The translations under genes were made by a program, and so were the position numbers. Below are positions 18,370 through 27,361 of a stretch of DNA of 64,000 bases, one piece after another. The stretch comes from Enterobacter hormaechei ATCC 49162. Its GTDB lineage: Bacteria > Pseudomonadota > Gammaproteobacteria > Enterobacterales > Enterobacteriaceae. Every line of letters begins with the position of its first letter. The stretch's first letter is position 1. Below the pieces are notes generated by a model, which was given only the letters and a program-made list of their open reading frames with translations, was not told where the DNA came from and ran no database searches. Location of the stretch: contig NZ_MKEQ01000001.1 of the NCBI RefSeq assembly GCF_001875655.1, positions 3,286,001-3,350,000 of the forward strand, written 5' to 3'.

Positions 18370-18723
18370 TCACTGGCTCATCTGCCGCGATCCACGGCAG
18401 CCGATACTGCGCCGCCATGCCCCAGGCGCCTGACCGTACTGACGCTTAAAGCTGCGGTTGAAGGACTGCTGAGAGTCAAAGCCCAGCGCGATTGCCACGT
18501 TCAGAATCGGTTCATCGCTTTGGGCTAAGCGCTCGACCGATTTTTGCAGCTTTTGCGCGCGAATATATTCGGCGAGAGGGGAGCCGGTATGTTCTTTGAA
18601 GATCCGCTGGAGGTGCCATTTCGAATAGCCGGCTCGCCTGGAGACGGTTTCAATGTCCAGACGGCTATCGAGGTTGTTGTCGATCCAGTCGAGTAAATCG
18701 TGAATGAATGCACCCGTGTTCAT
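18370..18723 (-). CDS. rarA: AraC-family activator RarA
   Basis: 117-residue MarA/SoxS/Rob-type activator with two helix-turn-helix motifs. The recognition part AGYSKWHLQRIFKEHTG is shared with Rob and SoxS, and IALGFDSQQSFNRSFKRQYGQ is the second HTH. It lies divergent from oqxAB, where RarA is found in Klebsiella and Enterobacter; RarA raises OqxAB and AcrAB expression there. Start at 18723 chosen for its strong GGGGGAAG site; eight upstream codons lack one. RamA was considered, but its sequence and context differ. Confidence 0.9.
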   Translation of the reverse strand: MNTGAFIHDLLDWIDNNLDSRLDIETVSRRAGYSKWHLQRIFKEHTGSPLAEYIRAQKLQKSVERLAQSDEPILNVAIALGFDSQQSFNRSFKRQYGQAPGAWRRSIGCRGSRQMSQ

Positions 18724-18860
18724 TTTGCTTCCCCCTACGCCACGCACCCAAAAGCATCTTTGTTAGTTGCATTTAAAGGTGGCTCGTTTTTACATTAATT
18801 GCAAGTTTTATTGTTACATTTAAATCCCTTCTCAAAACACGTGATTTACCTTTGCCGCAA

Positions 18861-18880
18861 ATAGCACATAAAGTGCAACA
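18861..18880 (+). promoter_or_regulatory. Candidate marbox upstream of oqxA
   Basis: ATAGCACATAAAGTGCAACA agrees with 12 of the 14 fixed positions of the MarA/SoxS/Rob box (AYnGCACnnWnnRYYAAAYn). It ends seven bases before the predicted -35. RarA is the likely ligand. Confidence 0.6.
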
Positions 18881-18887
18881 ATTATTC

Positions 18888-18916
18888 TTGCACTTAGTTA
18901 AGCGCCTTCCTACAAT
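18888..18916 (+). promoter_or_regulatory. Predicted oqxAB sigma-70 promoter
   Basis: -35 TTGCAC (18888-18893), 17-base spacer, -10 TACAAT (18911-18916). The start point would be near 18923, leaving a ~138-base leader. Confidence 0.65.
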
Positions 18917-18936
18917 CGCCGCGATAGTGTATTCGC

Positions 18937-18949
18937 AACTGTTACAGTT
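18937..18949. promoter_or_regulatory. Palindrome AACTGTTACAGTT, candidate OqxR operator
   Basis: A 13-base palindrome with only the central base unpaired, about 15-27 bases downstream of the predicted oqxAB start point: a suitable place for a repressor such as OqxR. The assignment is inference. Confidence 0.4.
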
Positions 18950-19060
18950 TTGTGGCGATGAACGACACAAATGGCCTTAAGCCAGCTACCGGACAAAGGA
19001 AGTGGCGCGGCGTCTCCCGCAGCGTCTTGCCCGGCAGCTACAATTACCGGAATAAAAATA

Positions 19061-20236
19061 ATGAGCCTGCAAAAAACCTGGGGTTACTTTCATCTGAGCA
19101 CGATGGGGGTGGTTTTACTCTCCGTGCTTCTCGTCGGGTGCGATGACAGCGTCGCGCAAAATGCCGCACCGCAAGCGCCCGTCGTCAGCGCCGCCGATGT
19201 GGTGGTGAAGTCCATTAGCCAGTGGGATAGCTTCAACGGTCGCATTGAAGCGGTGGAAAGCGTTCAGCTGCGTCCGCGCGTCTCCGGTTATATTGAGAAA
19301 GTGAATTACACCGACGGCCAGGAGGTGAAGAAGGGCGAGGTGCTGTTCACGATAGATGACCGAACCTATCGCGCGGCGCTGGAACAGGCGCAGGCGAACC
19401 TGGCGAGAGCCAAAACGCAGGCCAGCCTGGCACGAAGCGAGGCCAGCCGTACCGATAAATTAGTCAATACCAACGTGGTATCCCGTGAGGAGTGGGAGCA
19501 GCGCCGTTCCGCCGCTACCCAGGCGCAGGCCGATATTCGCGCGGCGCAGGCGGCGGTTGATGCCGCTCAGCTCAACCTGGACTTCACCAAAGTGACCGCG
19601 CCTATCGACGGTCGCGCCAGCCGGGCGTTAATCACCAGCGGTAATCTGGTGACGGCGGGCGACAGCGCCAGCGTGCTCACCACCCTGGTCTCGCAGAAGA
19701 CGGTTTACGTTTACTTCGACGTGGACGAGTCAACCTACCTTCACTATCAAAATCTGGCCCGCAGCGGGCAGGGGGCATCCAGCAATCACACGGCGCTTCC
19801 GGTGGAGATTGGCCTGACGGGCGAAGAAGGTTACCCCCATCAGGGTAAAGTGGATTTTCTGGATAATCAGCTTACGCCGAGTACCGGAACGATCCGTATG
19901 CGCGCGCTGTTAGATAACGCACAACGTCAGTTCACGCCAGGGCTCTTTGCCCGCGTGCGCCTGCCAGGCAGTGCGGAATTTAAAGCCACGCTTGTTGACG
20001 ATAAGGCAGTGCTGACCGATCAGGATCGTAAATACGTTTATGTCGTTGATAAAGATGGGAAAGCGCAGCGCCGTGACATCACGCCCGGGCGTCTGGCGGA
20101 CGGTTTACGTATCGTACAGCAGGGGCTGAATCCCGGGGATAAAGTCATCGTCGATGGTTTACAAAAAGTGTTTATGCCGGGTATGCCGGTTAACGCGAAA
20201 TCCGTTGCCATGACCGCCAGCGCCGCCCTCAACTGA
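19061..20236 (+). CDS. oqxA: RND efflux periplasmic adaptor OqxA
   Basis: Membrane-fusion protein of the OqxAB-TolC pump, 391 residues. Signal/lipobox region with LLVGC near residue 25, then SVAQNAAPQAP, the lipoyl/hairpin core (RPRVSGYIEKVNYTDGQEVKKGE) with a coiled-coil hairpin, and a C-terminal membrane-proximal domain. Nearly identical to OqxA of Klebsiella and Enterobacter. Start placed at 19061 (MSLQKTWG); the open frame extends upstream without a ribosome-binding site. OqxAB exports quinolones, quinoxalines, chloramphenicol and other amphiphiles. First gene of the oqxAB operon. Confidence 0.97.
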   Translation: MSLQKTWGYFHLSTMGVVLLSVLLVGCDDSVAQNAAPQAPVVSAADVVVKSISQWDSFNGRIEAVESVQLRPRVSGYIEKVNYTDGQEVKKGEVLFTIDDRTYRAALEQAQANLARAKTQASLARSEASRTDKLVNTNVVSREEWEQRRSAATQAQADIRAAQAAVDAAQLNLDFTKVTAPIDGRASRALITSGNLVTAGDSASVLTTLVSQKTVYVYFDVDESTYLHYQNLARSGQGASSNHTALPVEIGLTGEEGYPHQGKVDFLDNQLTPSTGTIRMRALLDNAQRQFTPGLFARVRLPGSAEFKATLVDDKAVLTDQDRKYVYVVDKDGKAQRRDITPGRLADGLRIVQQGLNPGDKVIVDGLQKVFMPGMPVNAKSVAMTASAALN

Positions 20237-20259
20237 TCCCTTACCTGAGAATCCAATCC

Positions 20260-23200
20260 ATGGACTTTTCCCGTTTTTTCATCGACAGGCCGATTTTTGC
20301 CGCGGTGCTGTCGATTCTGATTTTTATCACAGGATTAATCGCCATCCCGCTGCTGCCGGTGAGCGAATATCCTGACGTCGTGCCGCCAAGCGTGCAGGTA
20401 CGCGCGGAGTACCCGGGCGCCAACCCGAAAGTGATTGCCGAGACCGTGGCGACGCCGCTGGAAGAGGCGATCAACGGCGTTGAGAACATGATGTACATGA
20501 AATCCGTTGCGGGCTCTGACGGCGTGCTGGTCACTACCGTCACCTTCCGTCCGGGGACCGATCCGGATCAGGCGCAGGTTCAGGTGCAAAACCGCGTCGC
20601 GCAGGCCGAGGCGCGTCTGCCGGAAGACGTGCGGCGCCTGGGCATCACGACCCAGAAGCAGTCGCCAACGCTGACGCTGGTGGTGCATCTGTTCTCGCCC
20701 AACGGTAAGTACGATTCACTGTACATGCGTAACTACGCCACGCTGAAGGTAAAGGACGAGCTGGCGCGTCTGCCCGGCGTGGGGCAAATTCAGATTTTTG
20801 GCTCGGGCGAATACGCGATGCGCGTCTGGCTGGACCCGAACAAGGTGGCGGCGCGCGGGCTGACGGCCTCCGACGTGGTGACAGCGATGCAGGAGCAGAA
20901 CGTGCAGGTGTCCGCCGGGCAGCTTGGCGCCGAGCCGCTGCCGAAAGAGAGCGATTTCCTGATCTCCATAAACGCCCAGGGCCGTCTGCATACCGAAGAT
21001 GAGTTCGGCAATATTGTCCTGAAAACAACGGAGGATGGTACGGTCGTCCGCCTGCGCGACGTGGCGCGTATTGAGATGGGTTCCGGCAGCTATGCGCTGC
21101 GTTCCCAGCTCAACAACAAAGACGCGGTCGGGATTGGTATCTTCCAGTCGCCGGGGGCAAACGCCATCGATCTGTCTAACGCGGTGCGCGCCAAAATGGA
21201 CGAACTGTCCACACGATTCCCGGACGATATGAAATGGGCGGCGCCTTACGACCCGACGGTGTTTGTACGTGATTCTATCCGCGCGGTGGTGCAAACGCTG
21301 CTGGAAGCGGTGGTGCTGGTTGTGCTGGTGGTGATCCTGTTCCTGCAAACCTGGCGCGCGTCGATCATTCCGCTGATCGCGGTGCCGGTATCGGTGGTGG
21401 GCACGTTCAGCATTCTCTACCTGCTCGGCTTTTCGCTGAATACGCTGAGCCTGTTCGGGCTGGTGCTGGCGATTGGTATCGTGGTGGACGATGCCATCGT
21501 GGTGGTGGAAAACGTCGAGCGAAATATCGAAGAGGGGCTTGCCCCGCTTGCGGCGGCGCATCAGGCGATGCGTGAAGTGTCCGGGCCGATTATCGCCATT
21601 GCGCTGGTGCTGTGCGCGGTGTTCGTGCCGATGGCGTTCCTCTCCGGTGTGACCGGTCAGTTCTACAAGCAGTTTGCGGTGACGATAGCGATTTCCACGG
21701 TGATCTCCGCCATCAACTCGCTGACGCTCTCTCCGGCGCTGGCTGCGCTGCTGTTGAAGCCACACGGCGCCCCGAAAGATCTCCCGACCCGGCTTATCGA
21801 TCGTCTGTTCGGCTGGATTTTCCGTCCGTTCAACCGCTTTTTCCATCGCAGCTCGACCGGCTATCAGGGGCTGGTGGGCAAAACGCTTGGCCGACGCGGG
21901 GCCGTGTTTGCGGTTTATTTGCTGCTGCTTTGCGCCGCGGGGGTGATGTTTAAAGCCGTTCCCGGCGGGTTTATTCCGACCCAGGATAAGCTGTACCTGA
22001 TTGGCGGCGTGAAAATGCCGGAAGGCTCGTCGCTGGCGCGCACCGATGCGGTGATCCGCAAAATGAGCGAAATCGGGATGAATACTGAAGGTGTGGATTA
22101 TGCGGTCGCGTTTCCTGGCCTGAATGCGCTCCAGTTCACCAACACGCCGAACACCGGGACGGTATTTTTTGGCCTGAAACCGTTCGATCAGCGTAAACAT
22201 ACGGCGGCGGAAATAAACGCGGAGATCAACGCGAAAATCGCGCAAATTCAGCAGGGCTTTGGCTTCTCGATTCTGCCGCCGCCGATTTTGGGGCTGGGTC
22301 AGGGGTCGGGCTATTCGCTGTACATTCAGGATCGCGCTGGTCTGGGCTATGGCGCGCTGCAAAACGCGGTAAATACTATGTCCGGGGCGATTATGCAGAC
22401 GCCGGGGATGCATTTCCCTATCTCAACCTACCAGGCAAACGTTCCGCAGCTGGATGTGCAGGTCGACCGTGATAAGGCGAAAGCGCAGGGCGTGTCGCTC
22501 ACCGATCTCTTCGGCACGCTGCAAACCTATCTGGGTTCGTCATATGTTAACGACTTTAACCAGTTTGGCCGGACCTGGCGCGTCATGGCACAGGCCGACG
22601 GGCAGTTCCGCGACAGCGTGGAGGATATCGCGAACTTACGTACGCGCAATAACCAGGGTGAAATGGTGCCGATTGGCAGTATGGTCACCATCAGCACCAC
22701 CTACGGGCCGGACCCGGTGATCCGCTACAATGGTTATCCGGCGGCGGATCTCATTGGCGATGCCGACCCGCGCGTACTCTCTTCCGCGCAGGCGATGACG
22801 CAGCTGGACGCCATGTCTAAACAGATCCTGCCGAACGGGATGAACATCGAATGGACGGACCTGAGCTTCCAGCAGGCCACCCAGGGCAACACGGCGCTGA
22901 TCGTCTTCCCGGTCGCGGTTCTGCTGGCGTTCCTGGTGCTGGCGGCGTTGTATGAAAGCTGGACTCTGCCGCTGGCGGTGATCCTTATCGTACCGATGAC
23001 CATGCTGTCCGCGCTGTTTGGCGTCTGGCTGACCGGGGGCGATAACAACGTGTTCGTGCAGGTGGGGCTGGTCGTGCTGATGGGGCTGGCCTGTAAAAAC
23101 GCGATTCTTATCGTGGAGTTTGCCCGCGAACTGGAAATTCAGGGCAAAGGCATTATGGACGCTGCGCTGGAAGCGTGCCGCCTGCGTCTACGCCCGATTG

Positions 23201-23412
23201 TGATGACCTCTATCGCCTTTATTGCCGGGACGATCCCCCTCATTCTCGGCCACGGCGCGGGTGCCGAAGTGCGCGGCGTCACCGGGATCACCGTCTTCTC
23301 CGGTATGCTGGGCGTGACGCTGTTTGGTCTGTTCCTGACGCCGGTCTTTTACGTGACGCTGCGTAAGTTCGTGACGCGTGGCAAAGCGGCAAAAGAGGTG
23401 TTGCCTGCGTAG
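20260..23412 (+). CDS. oqxB: RND multidrug transporter OqxB
   Basis: Inner-membrane proton-driven pump of the HAE1 RND family, 1050 residues with 12 membrane helices and two large periplasmic loops. Starts [20 protein letters not shown]. The proton-relay aspartates lie in [18 protein letters not shown], and the fourth-helix lysine partner in [14 protein letters not shown]. 23 bases after oqxA and followed by a bidirectional terminator shared with oqxR. Partners are OqxA and TolC. Confidence 0.97.
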   Translation: MDFSRFFIDRPIFAAVLSILIFITGLIAIPLLPVSEYPDVVPPSVQVRAEYPGANPKVIAETVATPLEEAINGVENMMYMKSVAGSDGVLVTTVTFRPGTDPDQAQVQVQNRVAQAEARLPEDVRRLGITTQKQSPTLTLVVHLFSPNGKYDSLYMRNYATLKVKDELARLPGVGQIQIFGSGEYAMRVWLDPNKVAARGLTASDVVTAMQEQNVQVSAGQLGAEPLPKESDFLISINAQGRLHTEDEFGNIVLKTTEDGTVVRLRDVARIEMGSGSYALRSQLNNKDAVGIGIFQSPGANAIDLSNAVRAKMDELSTRFPDDMKWAAPYDPTVFVRDSIRAVVQTLLEAVVLVVLVVILFLQTWRASIIPLIAVPVSVVGTFSILYLLGFSLNTLSLFGLVLAIGIVVDDAIVVVENVERNIEEGLAPLAAAHQAMREVSGPIIAIALVLCAVFVPMAFLSGVTGQFYKQFAVTIAISTVISAINSLTLSPALAALLLKPHGAPKDLPTRLIDRLFGWIFRPFNRFFHRSSTGYQGLVGKTLGRRGAVFAVYLLLLCAAGVMFKAVPGGFIPTQDKLYLIGGVKMPEGSSLARTDAVIRKMSEIGMNTEGVDYAVAFPGLNALQFTNTPNTGTVFFGLKPFDQRKHTAAEINAEINAKIAQIQQGFGFSILPPPILGLGQGSGYSLYIQDRAGLGYGALQNAVNTMSGAIMQTPGMHFPISTYQANVPQLDVQVDRDKAKAQGVSLTDLFGTLQTYLGSSYVNDFNQFGRTWRVMAQADGQFRDSVEDIANLRTRNNQGEMVPIGSMVTISTTYGPDPVIRYNGYPAADLIGDADPRVLSSAQAMTQLDAMSKQILPNGMNIEWTDLSFQQATQGNTALIVFPVAVLLAFLVLAALYESWTLPLAVILIVPMTMLSALFGVWLTGGDNNVFVQVGLVVLMGLACKNAILIVEFARELEIQGKGIMDAALEACRLRLRPIVMTSIAFIAGTIPLILGHGAGAEVRGVTGITVFSGMLGVTLFGLFLTPVFYVTLRKFVTRGKAAKEVLPA

Positions 23413-23426
23413 GACGTAGCAGATGT

Positions 23427-23463
23427 AAAAAAGCCGCCTTGATAGTGAAGGCGGCTTTTTTTT
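23427..23463. terminator. Bidirectional terminator oqxB/oqxR
   Basis: AAAAAAGCCGCCTT/AAGGCGGCTTTTTT: a strong stem with A and T runs on both sides between convergent genes. Confidence 0.92.
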
Positions 23464-23479
23464 CGCAATGCGTAAAGGA

Positions 23480-23959
23480 TTAAGAGGTTTTTTTATGCTG
23501 TGAACAGATTTCCGGCACCGGATCGCACCCGCTGGTGTCGGCTTTTTTTACCTCTTCCAGCGCGCTGGCGACGGTATGGCGCGCTAAAACCGCTAACGAA
23601 GCCTGCTCCGCCTCATCAGCGATCGATTTAAAGTACCAGCAGGCGTTGGCGCTGACAACGCAGCGGGCCGGGACGTCAGGACGGGACGCCCACAGCTTTT
23701 TATCTTCTGTGACGGAAAGGTAGATATCGCGCAGGGTAATCTCTTCCGCCGGGCGGCCAAGGTGAATCGAGCCGTTGCGGCCAAGCGTGGAGACGATAAT
23801 GCCGTCGCGGGCGAGAGGAACCATTAATTTGCGGATAAAGCTCGGATTCGCTTCCAGGCCGTAGGCCAGGATTGCACTCGTCGAACGTTCACCCGATTGC
23901 TCCGCCATCGCTACGCTGAGAACCATCTGCAAAGCTGTCGGGAAGCGGTAATCTAACAT
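23480..23959 (-). CDS. oqxR: Rrf2-family repressor OqxR
   Basis: 159-residue Rrf2-type winged-helix regulator, start MLDYRFPTALQMVLSVAMAEQ, matching OqxR, the repressor of rarA and oqxAB in Klebsiella. Fourteen upstream in-frame codons are excluded because AGGAC sits just before the ATG at 23959. Cysteines are present (VPARCVVSANACW), but not in the spacing of the iron-sulfur Rrf2 proteins as far as I can tell. Convergent with oqxB. The chain appears intact, so the pump is presumably repressed in this strain. Confidence 0.93.
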   Translation of the reverse strand: MLDYRFPTALQMVLSVAMAEQSGERSTSAILAYGLEANPSFIRKLMVPLARDGIIVSTLGRNGSIHLGRPAEEITLRDIYLSVTEDKKLWASRPDVPARCVVSANACWYFKSIADEAEQASLAVLARHTVASALEEVKKADTSGCDPVPEICSQHKKTS

Positions 23960-24126
23960 TTTTCTGTCCTGGGTTGCGGTGAATCTTGTTCTTTTTGGCA
24001 CCGCAGAGGTGAATAATCAGTAAGTAACAATATAACAAATACGGTAATTTTATTGAAGCAATCTGCGGCATACGTGAAGTAACGCTGCGCTGACACATGT
24101 CAGGACGTGTAGCGCCACGTTTACGT

Positions 24127-25515
24127 TCATGCGAACGCCGGATTCGGGAAATCAACGGTCACCATAAGACCGCCTTCGGCTGACGTACTCAGATTGACCC
24201 TGCCGTTGTGTTGCTGCGTAACGGCTTTAACGATGGCAAGTCCCAGTCCACTCCCGCTTTGAGTCTGATTAGGATCGCGGAAAAATCTGTCGAATACGCG
24301 CTCCCGCAGTTCAACCGGAATGCCGGGACCCGCGTCTGAGACGCGCAGCTGCGCGGACTTGTCACGCGATTGCAGTTGTACCTCAATGCGTCCACCCTCA
24401 GGGCTGTACTTCACGGCATTCTCAATTAAATTGTCGATCAGCGATACCAGACGTTCCCGAATGCCTGCGATATGGATTTCATCGTCGGCGATGAATTCAA
24501 ACTCAATTCTGCGCCCGGACGCCAGCGGTTCCAGGGCAGCCATTCGCTCCTGAATAAGCGTTGTCAGCGGCACAGGCGACATCACCGTGCTGATGTGCGC
24601 TTCGCTGTGCATCATCAGCAGAAGCTGATTGACGAGACGCGCAGCACGGCTATTGCTGCGAACAATGCCCGCAAGCAGTTCCTGCTGGCTTTCGCTGATG
24701 ACCCAGGACTGCAATGCCTCGACGTTGATCCGCATCGCGGCCAGAGGCGTACGCAGCTCGTGAGCGGCATCGGCAATAAACATTCTTTCCCTTTCGGCGC
24801 TTTCCCGCACCCTGGCCAGAAAGTCATTAATCGCGTCCACCGTCTGGCGAAGCTCCCTGTGTCTGGGGATGGCTTTTAAAGGCGAGAGATCGTCCGGAGT
24901 GCGCAATGAAATTTCATCTACCACCTTGTTCCAGGGGCGCATCGCGATGCGGATGGACAGCCACGCGGGGAACAGAAGAAAAGGGATGCATATCATCAGC
25001 GGCATGACGTAGTAGCCGCGCGAGTTCAGATAGATAAAGAAATTCCAGCTACCGGCAGGGGTAAAAAGGGTGACTTCCACGTCAGAGTGCGCGGATTTGA
25101 GGGTACGGCTCGTCCATGTATGGTCTTCACTCTGGACATGCTGCATGACCCCCAGACGGCTATTTTTTACCCCCGTTGGCGCACCATCCGAAGAAAAAAT
25201 AATCTCGTTATTCTTGCGAACAATGAGGTTGATGGACAGCTCCGGATCTTCCCCCCCACCATAGCCCTCGCGTAACGCCTTGCTGAACGTTGTCAGCACA
25301 GCATTACGCGCCTGCGGACGATCGTCCATACTCTCCACCAGGGAAAACAGGGTTTCGTAAGTCTCACTGCCCGTCAGTATGGGAGGGCTACGCAGGTCTT
25401 CCATTAAAATGAAGGTTAAAAAGAGACACCAGAGCAACGTAAGCAGCAGCATCTGGGCGACCAGCATTCGCCTGACCAGCGTGGGAAGCCTGAGGTGGTG
25501 CCAAAAATTACGCAT
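24127..25515 (-). CDS. Two-component sensor histidine kinase
   Basis: 462-residue inner-membrane kinase of the QseC/PmrB-like class. First membrane helix at residues ~17-38, a ~130-residue periplasmic sensor region, second helix near residues 165-190, and HAMP. H-box DAAHELRTPLAAMRI, N-box NLIENAVKYSP, D-box VSDAGPGIP and G-box GSGLGLAIVKA are all present, so it should be active. Its ATG overlaps the regulator stop codon by one base (TGATG). Signal unknown; the operon is divergent from a MipA/OmpV gene, a frequent partner arrangement. Confidence 0.9.
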   Translation of the reverse strand: MRNFWHHLRLPTLVRRMLVAQMLLLTLLWCLFLTFILMEDLRSPPILTGSETYETLFSLVESMDDRPQARNAVLTTFSKALREGYGGGEDPELSINLIVRKNNEIIFSSDGAPTGVKNSRLGVMQHVQSEDHTWTSRTLKSAHSDVEVTLFTPAGSWNFFIYLNSRGYYVMPLMICIPFLLFPAWLSIRIAMRPWNKVVDEISLRTPDDLSPLKAIPRHRELRQTVDAINDFLARVRESAERERMFIADAAHELRTPLAAMRINVEALQSWVISESQQELLAGIVRSNSRAARLVNQLLLMMHSEAHISTVMSPVPLTTLIQERMAALEPLASGRRIEFEFIADDEIHIAGIRERLVSLIDNLIENAVKYSPEGGRIEVQLQSRDKSAQLRVSDAGPGIPVELRERVFDRFFRDPNQTQSGSGLGLAIVKAVTQQHNGRVNLSTSAEGGLMVTVDFPNPAFA

Positions 25516-26192
25516 CAACCTGCCGCCTTCTGAACGGGTACGGTATCAATGACATACCCAACGCCTCTTACCGTTCGTACAAAGCCATCGCCAATTTTTC
25601 GCCGCAGGTTACCCATATGTACGTCAAGCGCGTTGCTGAGGTTTTCTTTCGTGCCAAATATCCTTTCTTCCAGATACCGTCGTGTAAGCACGCGATCGGC
25701 GCGCAGCATTAACGTTTCAAGCAGCGCATATTCGCTTGCCGTCAGCTCAACGTGGCGTGCGCTCACCGTTACGCGACGCGTCGGAATATGAAGCGACAAA
25801 CCGCGAATTTCTATTGCCTCATTTTCAAAACCGTAACTGCGTCGCGCAAGGGCTCTCACGCGCGCCAGCAGTTCGGCGAGAACAAAAGGTTTGACCAGAT
25901 AATCGTCTGCACCTGCATCCAGCCCGCACAGGCGGTCCTGTAGCGTGCCTCGCGCCGTCAGGATGATGACGGGGACACTTTTAAGCTGTTGACGCAGGCG
26001 CGTCATCAGGCTCATGCCATCGCCATCGGGCAGCCCCAGGTCGAGCAAAATAAGTTCCGGCACGCAGAGCTCAAGCTGATGCAGCGCATCCTCTTTGCGG
26101 CGTACCCATATGACATCAAATCCTTGATCTGCAAGGGCGATACGTACGCCATTGCCGAGATCCAGGTCGTCTTCAATTAGTAGAATTTTCAC
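25515..26192 (-). CDS. OmpR/PhoB-family response regulator
   Basis: 225 residues: receiver domain with acidic pair IEDD, phospho-acceptor aspartate in LILLDLGLPDGDG, and lysine in YLVKPF; then a winged-helix DNA-binding domain (residues ~125-220, ending RTVRGVGYVID). Begins at GTG (26192), without a clear ribosome-binding site; an ATG two bases upstream is out of frame. First gene of the operon with the kinase. Confidence 0.92.
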   Translation of the reverse strand: MKILLIEDDLDLGNGVRIALADQGFDVIWVRRKEDALHQLELCVPELILLDLGLPDGDGMSLMTRLRQQLKSVPVIILTARGTLQDRLCGLDAGADDYLVKPFVLAELLARVRALARRSYGFENEAIEIRGLSLHIPTRRVTVSARHVELTASEYALLETLMLRADRVLTRRYLEERIFGTKENLSNALDVHMGNLRRKIGDGFVRTVRGVGYVIDTVPVQKAAG

Positions 26193-26226
26193 ATTGGTAA
26201 CTGTATCAACAGTGCATGAAGAACAA

Positions 26227-26258
26227 CTGAAGAAAAAACGGTAACAGGAATTCTTCAG
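26227..26258. promoter_or_regulatory. Inverted repeat in the regulator/mipA intergenic region
   Basis: Perfect eight-base arms CTGAAGAA and TTCTTCAG with 24 bases centre to centre, between two divergent promoters. Additional TTCA half-sites follow at ~26270-26300. A likely binding site of the adjacent response regulator. Confidence 0.45.
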
Positions 26259-26395
26259 GGTTTACAGAACCTTCACGTGCTTCAGCATTTCTTCATTTAC
26301 GGCTCATAAGAACCTTAGGGTGAGTATTCAGAATTAGCGCTCTGGCGTTTAACACCGCTTGTATCGCAATTATCTGAATACAAAGGGCTTCTTTA

Positions 26396-27232
26396 ATGAG
26401 AAACATCACACCGCGTCATAGTTTCCCCCGTTCACGCATCGGTCGCAGCATGAAAAGCATCTTGCCGGGGGCCGTCCTGGCGTTACTGGCCGCCCCGGCA
26501 CTGGCGGCAGAGCAGCCTCAGGGCAACGTGTTAACCCTGGGAGGCGGCGTGGATGTTGCGCCACGCTATTCCGGTTCGGACAAGAGTCGGGTCTCTGCGG
26601 CTCAGGTGGTTGATTACGCGATGGCAAATGGTTTTTTTGTCAGCACCACGCGGGGGATCGGCTACGGCAACAGCTTTGGTAAGCTGGACTACAACGCAGC
26701 GCTGAGCTATCGCGCTGGACGTAAGGATCGCGACGTAAGCAGCGATTCGATCTCCTCCGGCAGCGACAACCTGCGAGGAATGGGTGACATTAAAGGCTCA
26801 GCTATCGTTGTGCCAGGGCTGGGGTACAGGGTGACTGACTGGCTGACCGTGCAGTTGCAGGCAGAGGTCCCGGTTTCTGAGAGAGACAATGGTGAAGCTG
26901 TGCATTTCGGCATTGCCAGCCCGCTCTATACATCTCCGAAAAATGCGTTAACGCTGGCGCTGACCGGTAGCTGGGGATCCAGTAAGTATGTGCAAACCTA
27001 CTACGGGGTGAATGCCGCCCAGTCGGCCGCATCGGGTTTTGCCCGACACGATGCCGGATCGGGAATATATGCGTATTCGCTGAACCTGGACTGGACCCAT
27101 AAGCTTACCTCGCGCTGGAGCCTGCTTGCCGCAGCTGGCGTTACGCAGCTGACGGGGGAGGCCGGCGATAGCCCGATTGTTCAGCGAAAAACGTCTCCTG
27201 TGGGAAGTTTGAAGGTGACGTACAGCTTCTGA
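26396..27232 (+). CDS. MipA/OmpV-family outer-membrane protein
   Basis: 278-residue beta-barrel protein. A signal peptide ends at APALAAEQP (processing near residue 38 if translation starts at 26396; an internal ATG at 26450 would give a normal ~20-residue signal). The mature chain begins NVLTLGGGVDVAPRYSGSDKSR, typical of MipA/OmpV, and ends SLKVTYSF with terminal phenylalanine. MipA links penicillin-binding and lytic enzymes in E. coli, but many family members sit beside two-component systems and are induced by stress. Probably controlled by the divergent system. Confidence 0.9.
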   Translation: MRNITPRHSFPRSRIGRSMKSILPGAVLALLAAPALAAEQPQGNVLTLGGGVDVAPRYSGSDKSRVSAAQVVDYAMANGFFVSTTRGIGYGNSFGKLDYNAALSYRAGRKDRDVSSDSISSGSDNLRGMGDIKGSAIVVPGLGYRVTDWLTVQLQAEVPVSERDNGEAVHFGIASPLYTSPKNALTLALTGSWGSSKYVQTYYGVNAAQSAASGFARHDAGSGIYAYSLNLDWTHKLTSRWSLLAAAGVTQLTGEAGDSPIVQRKTSPVGSLKVTYSF

Positions 27233-27304
27233 TGGTTCAGTGAGGGGGAAGGCGCGTTTGTGACAAAACCGCACATCACCCCGTTGCAGGAGCCTGAAGG
27301 GCAT

Positions 27305-27360
27305 AAAGCCCGCAGGATGGCGTGGCCCGTTATCGGACCGTTCATCATGCGGGCTTTTTT
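27305..27360 (+). terminator. Terminator after mipA-like gene
   Basis: Ten-pair stem AAAGCCCGCA/TGCGGGCTTT with an internally structured loop (GATG/CATC), then six Ts. It lies between convergent genes. Confidence 0.75.
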
Positions 27361-27361
27361 A

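Noticed and set aside
18370..18723. Assignment as RamA or SoxS
   Set aside because: The sequence and its place beside oqxAB fit RarA better; RamA lies in a different neighbourhood (ramR-romA).
20716..22413. 565-codon open frame antisense to oqxB
   Set aside because: Arg/His/Gln-rich shadow of a GC-rich gene; no start signal or recognisable domain.
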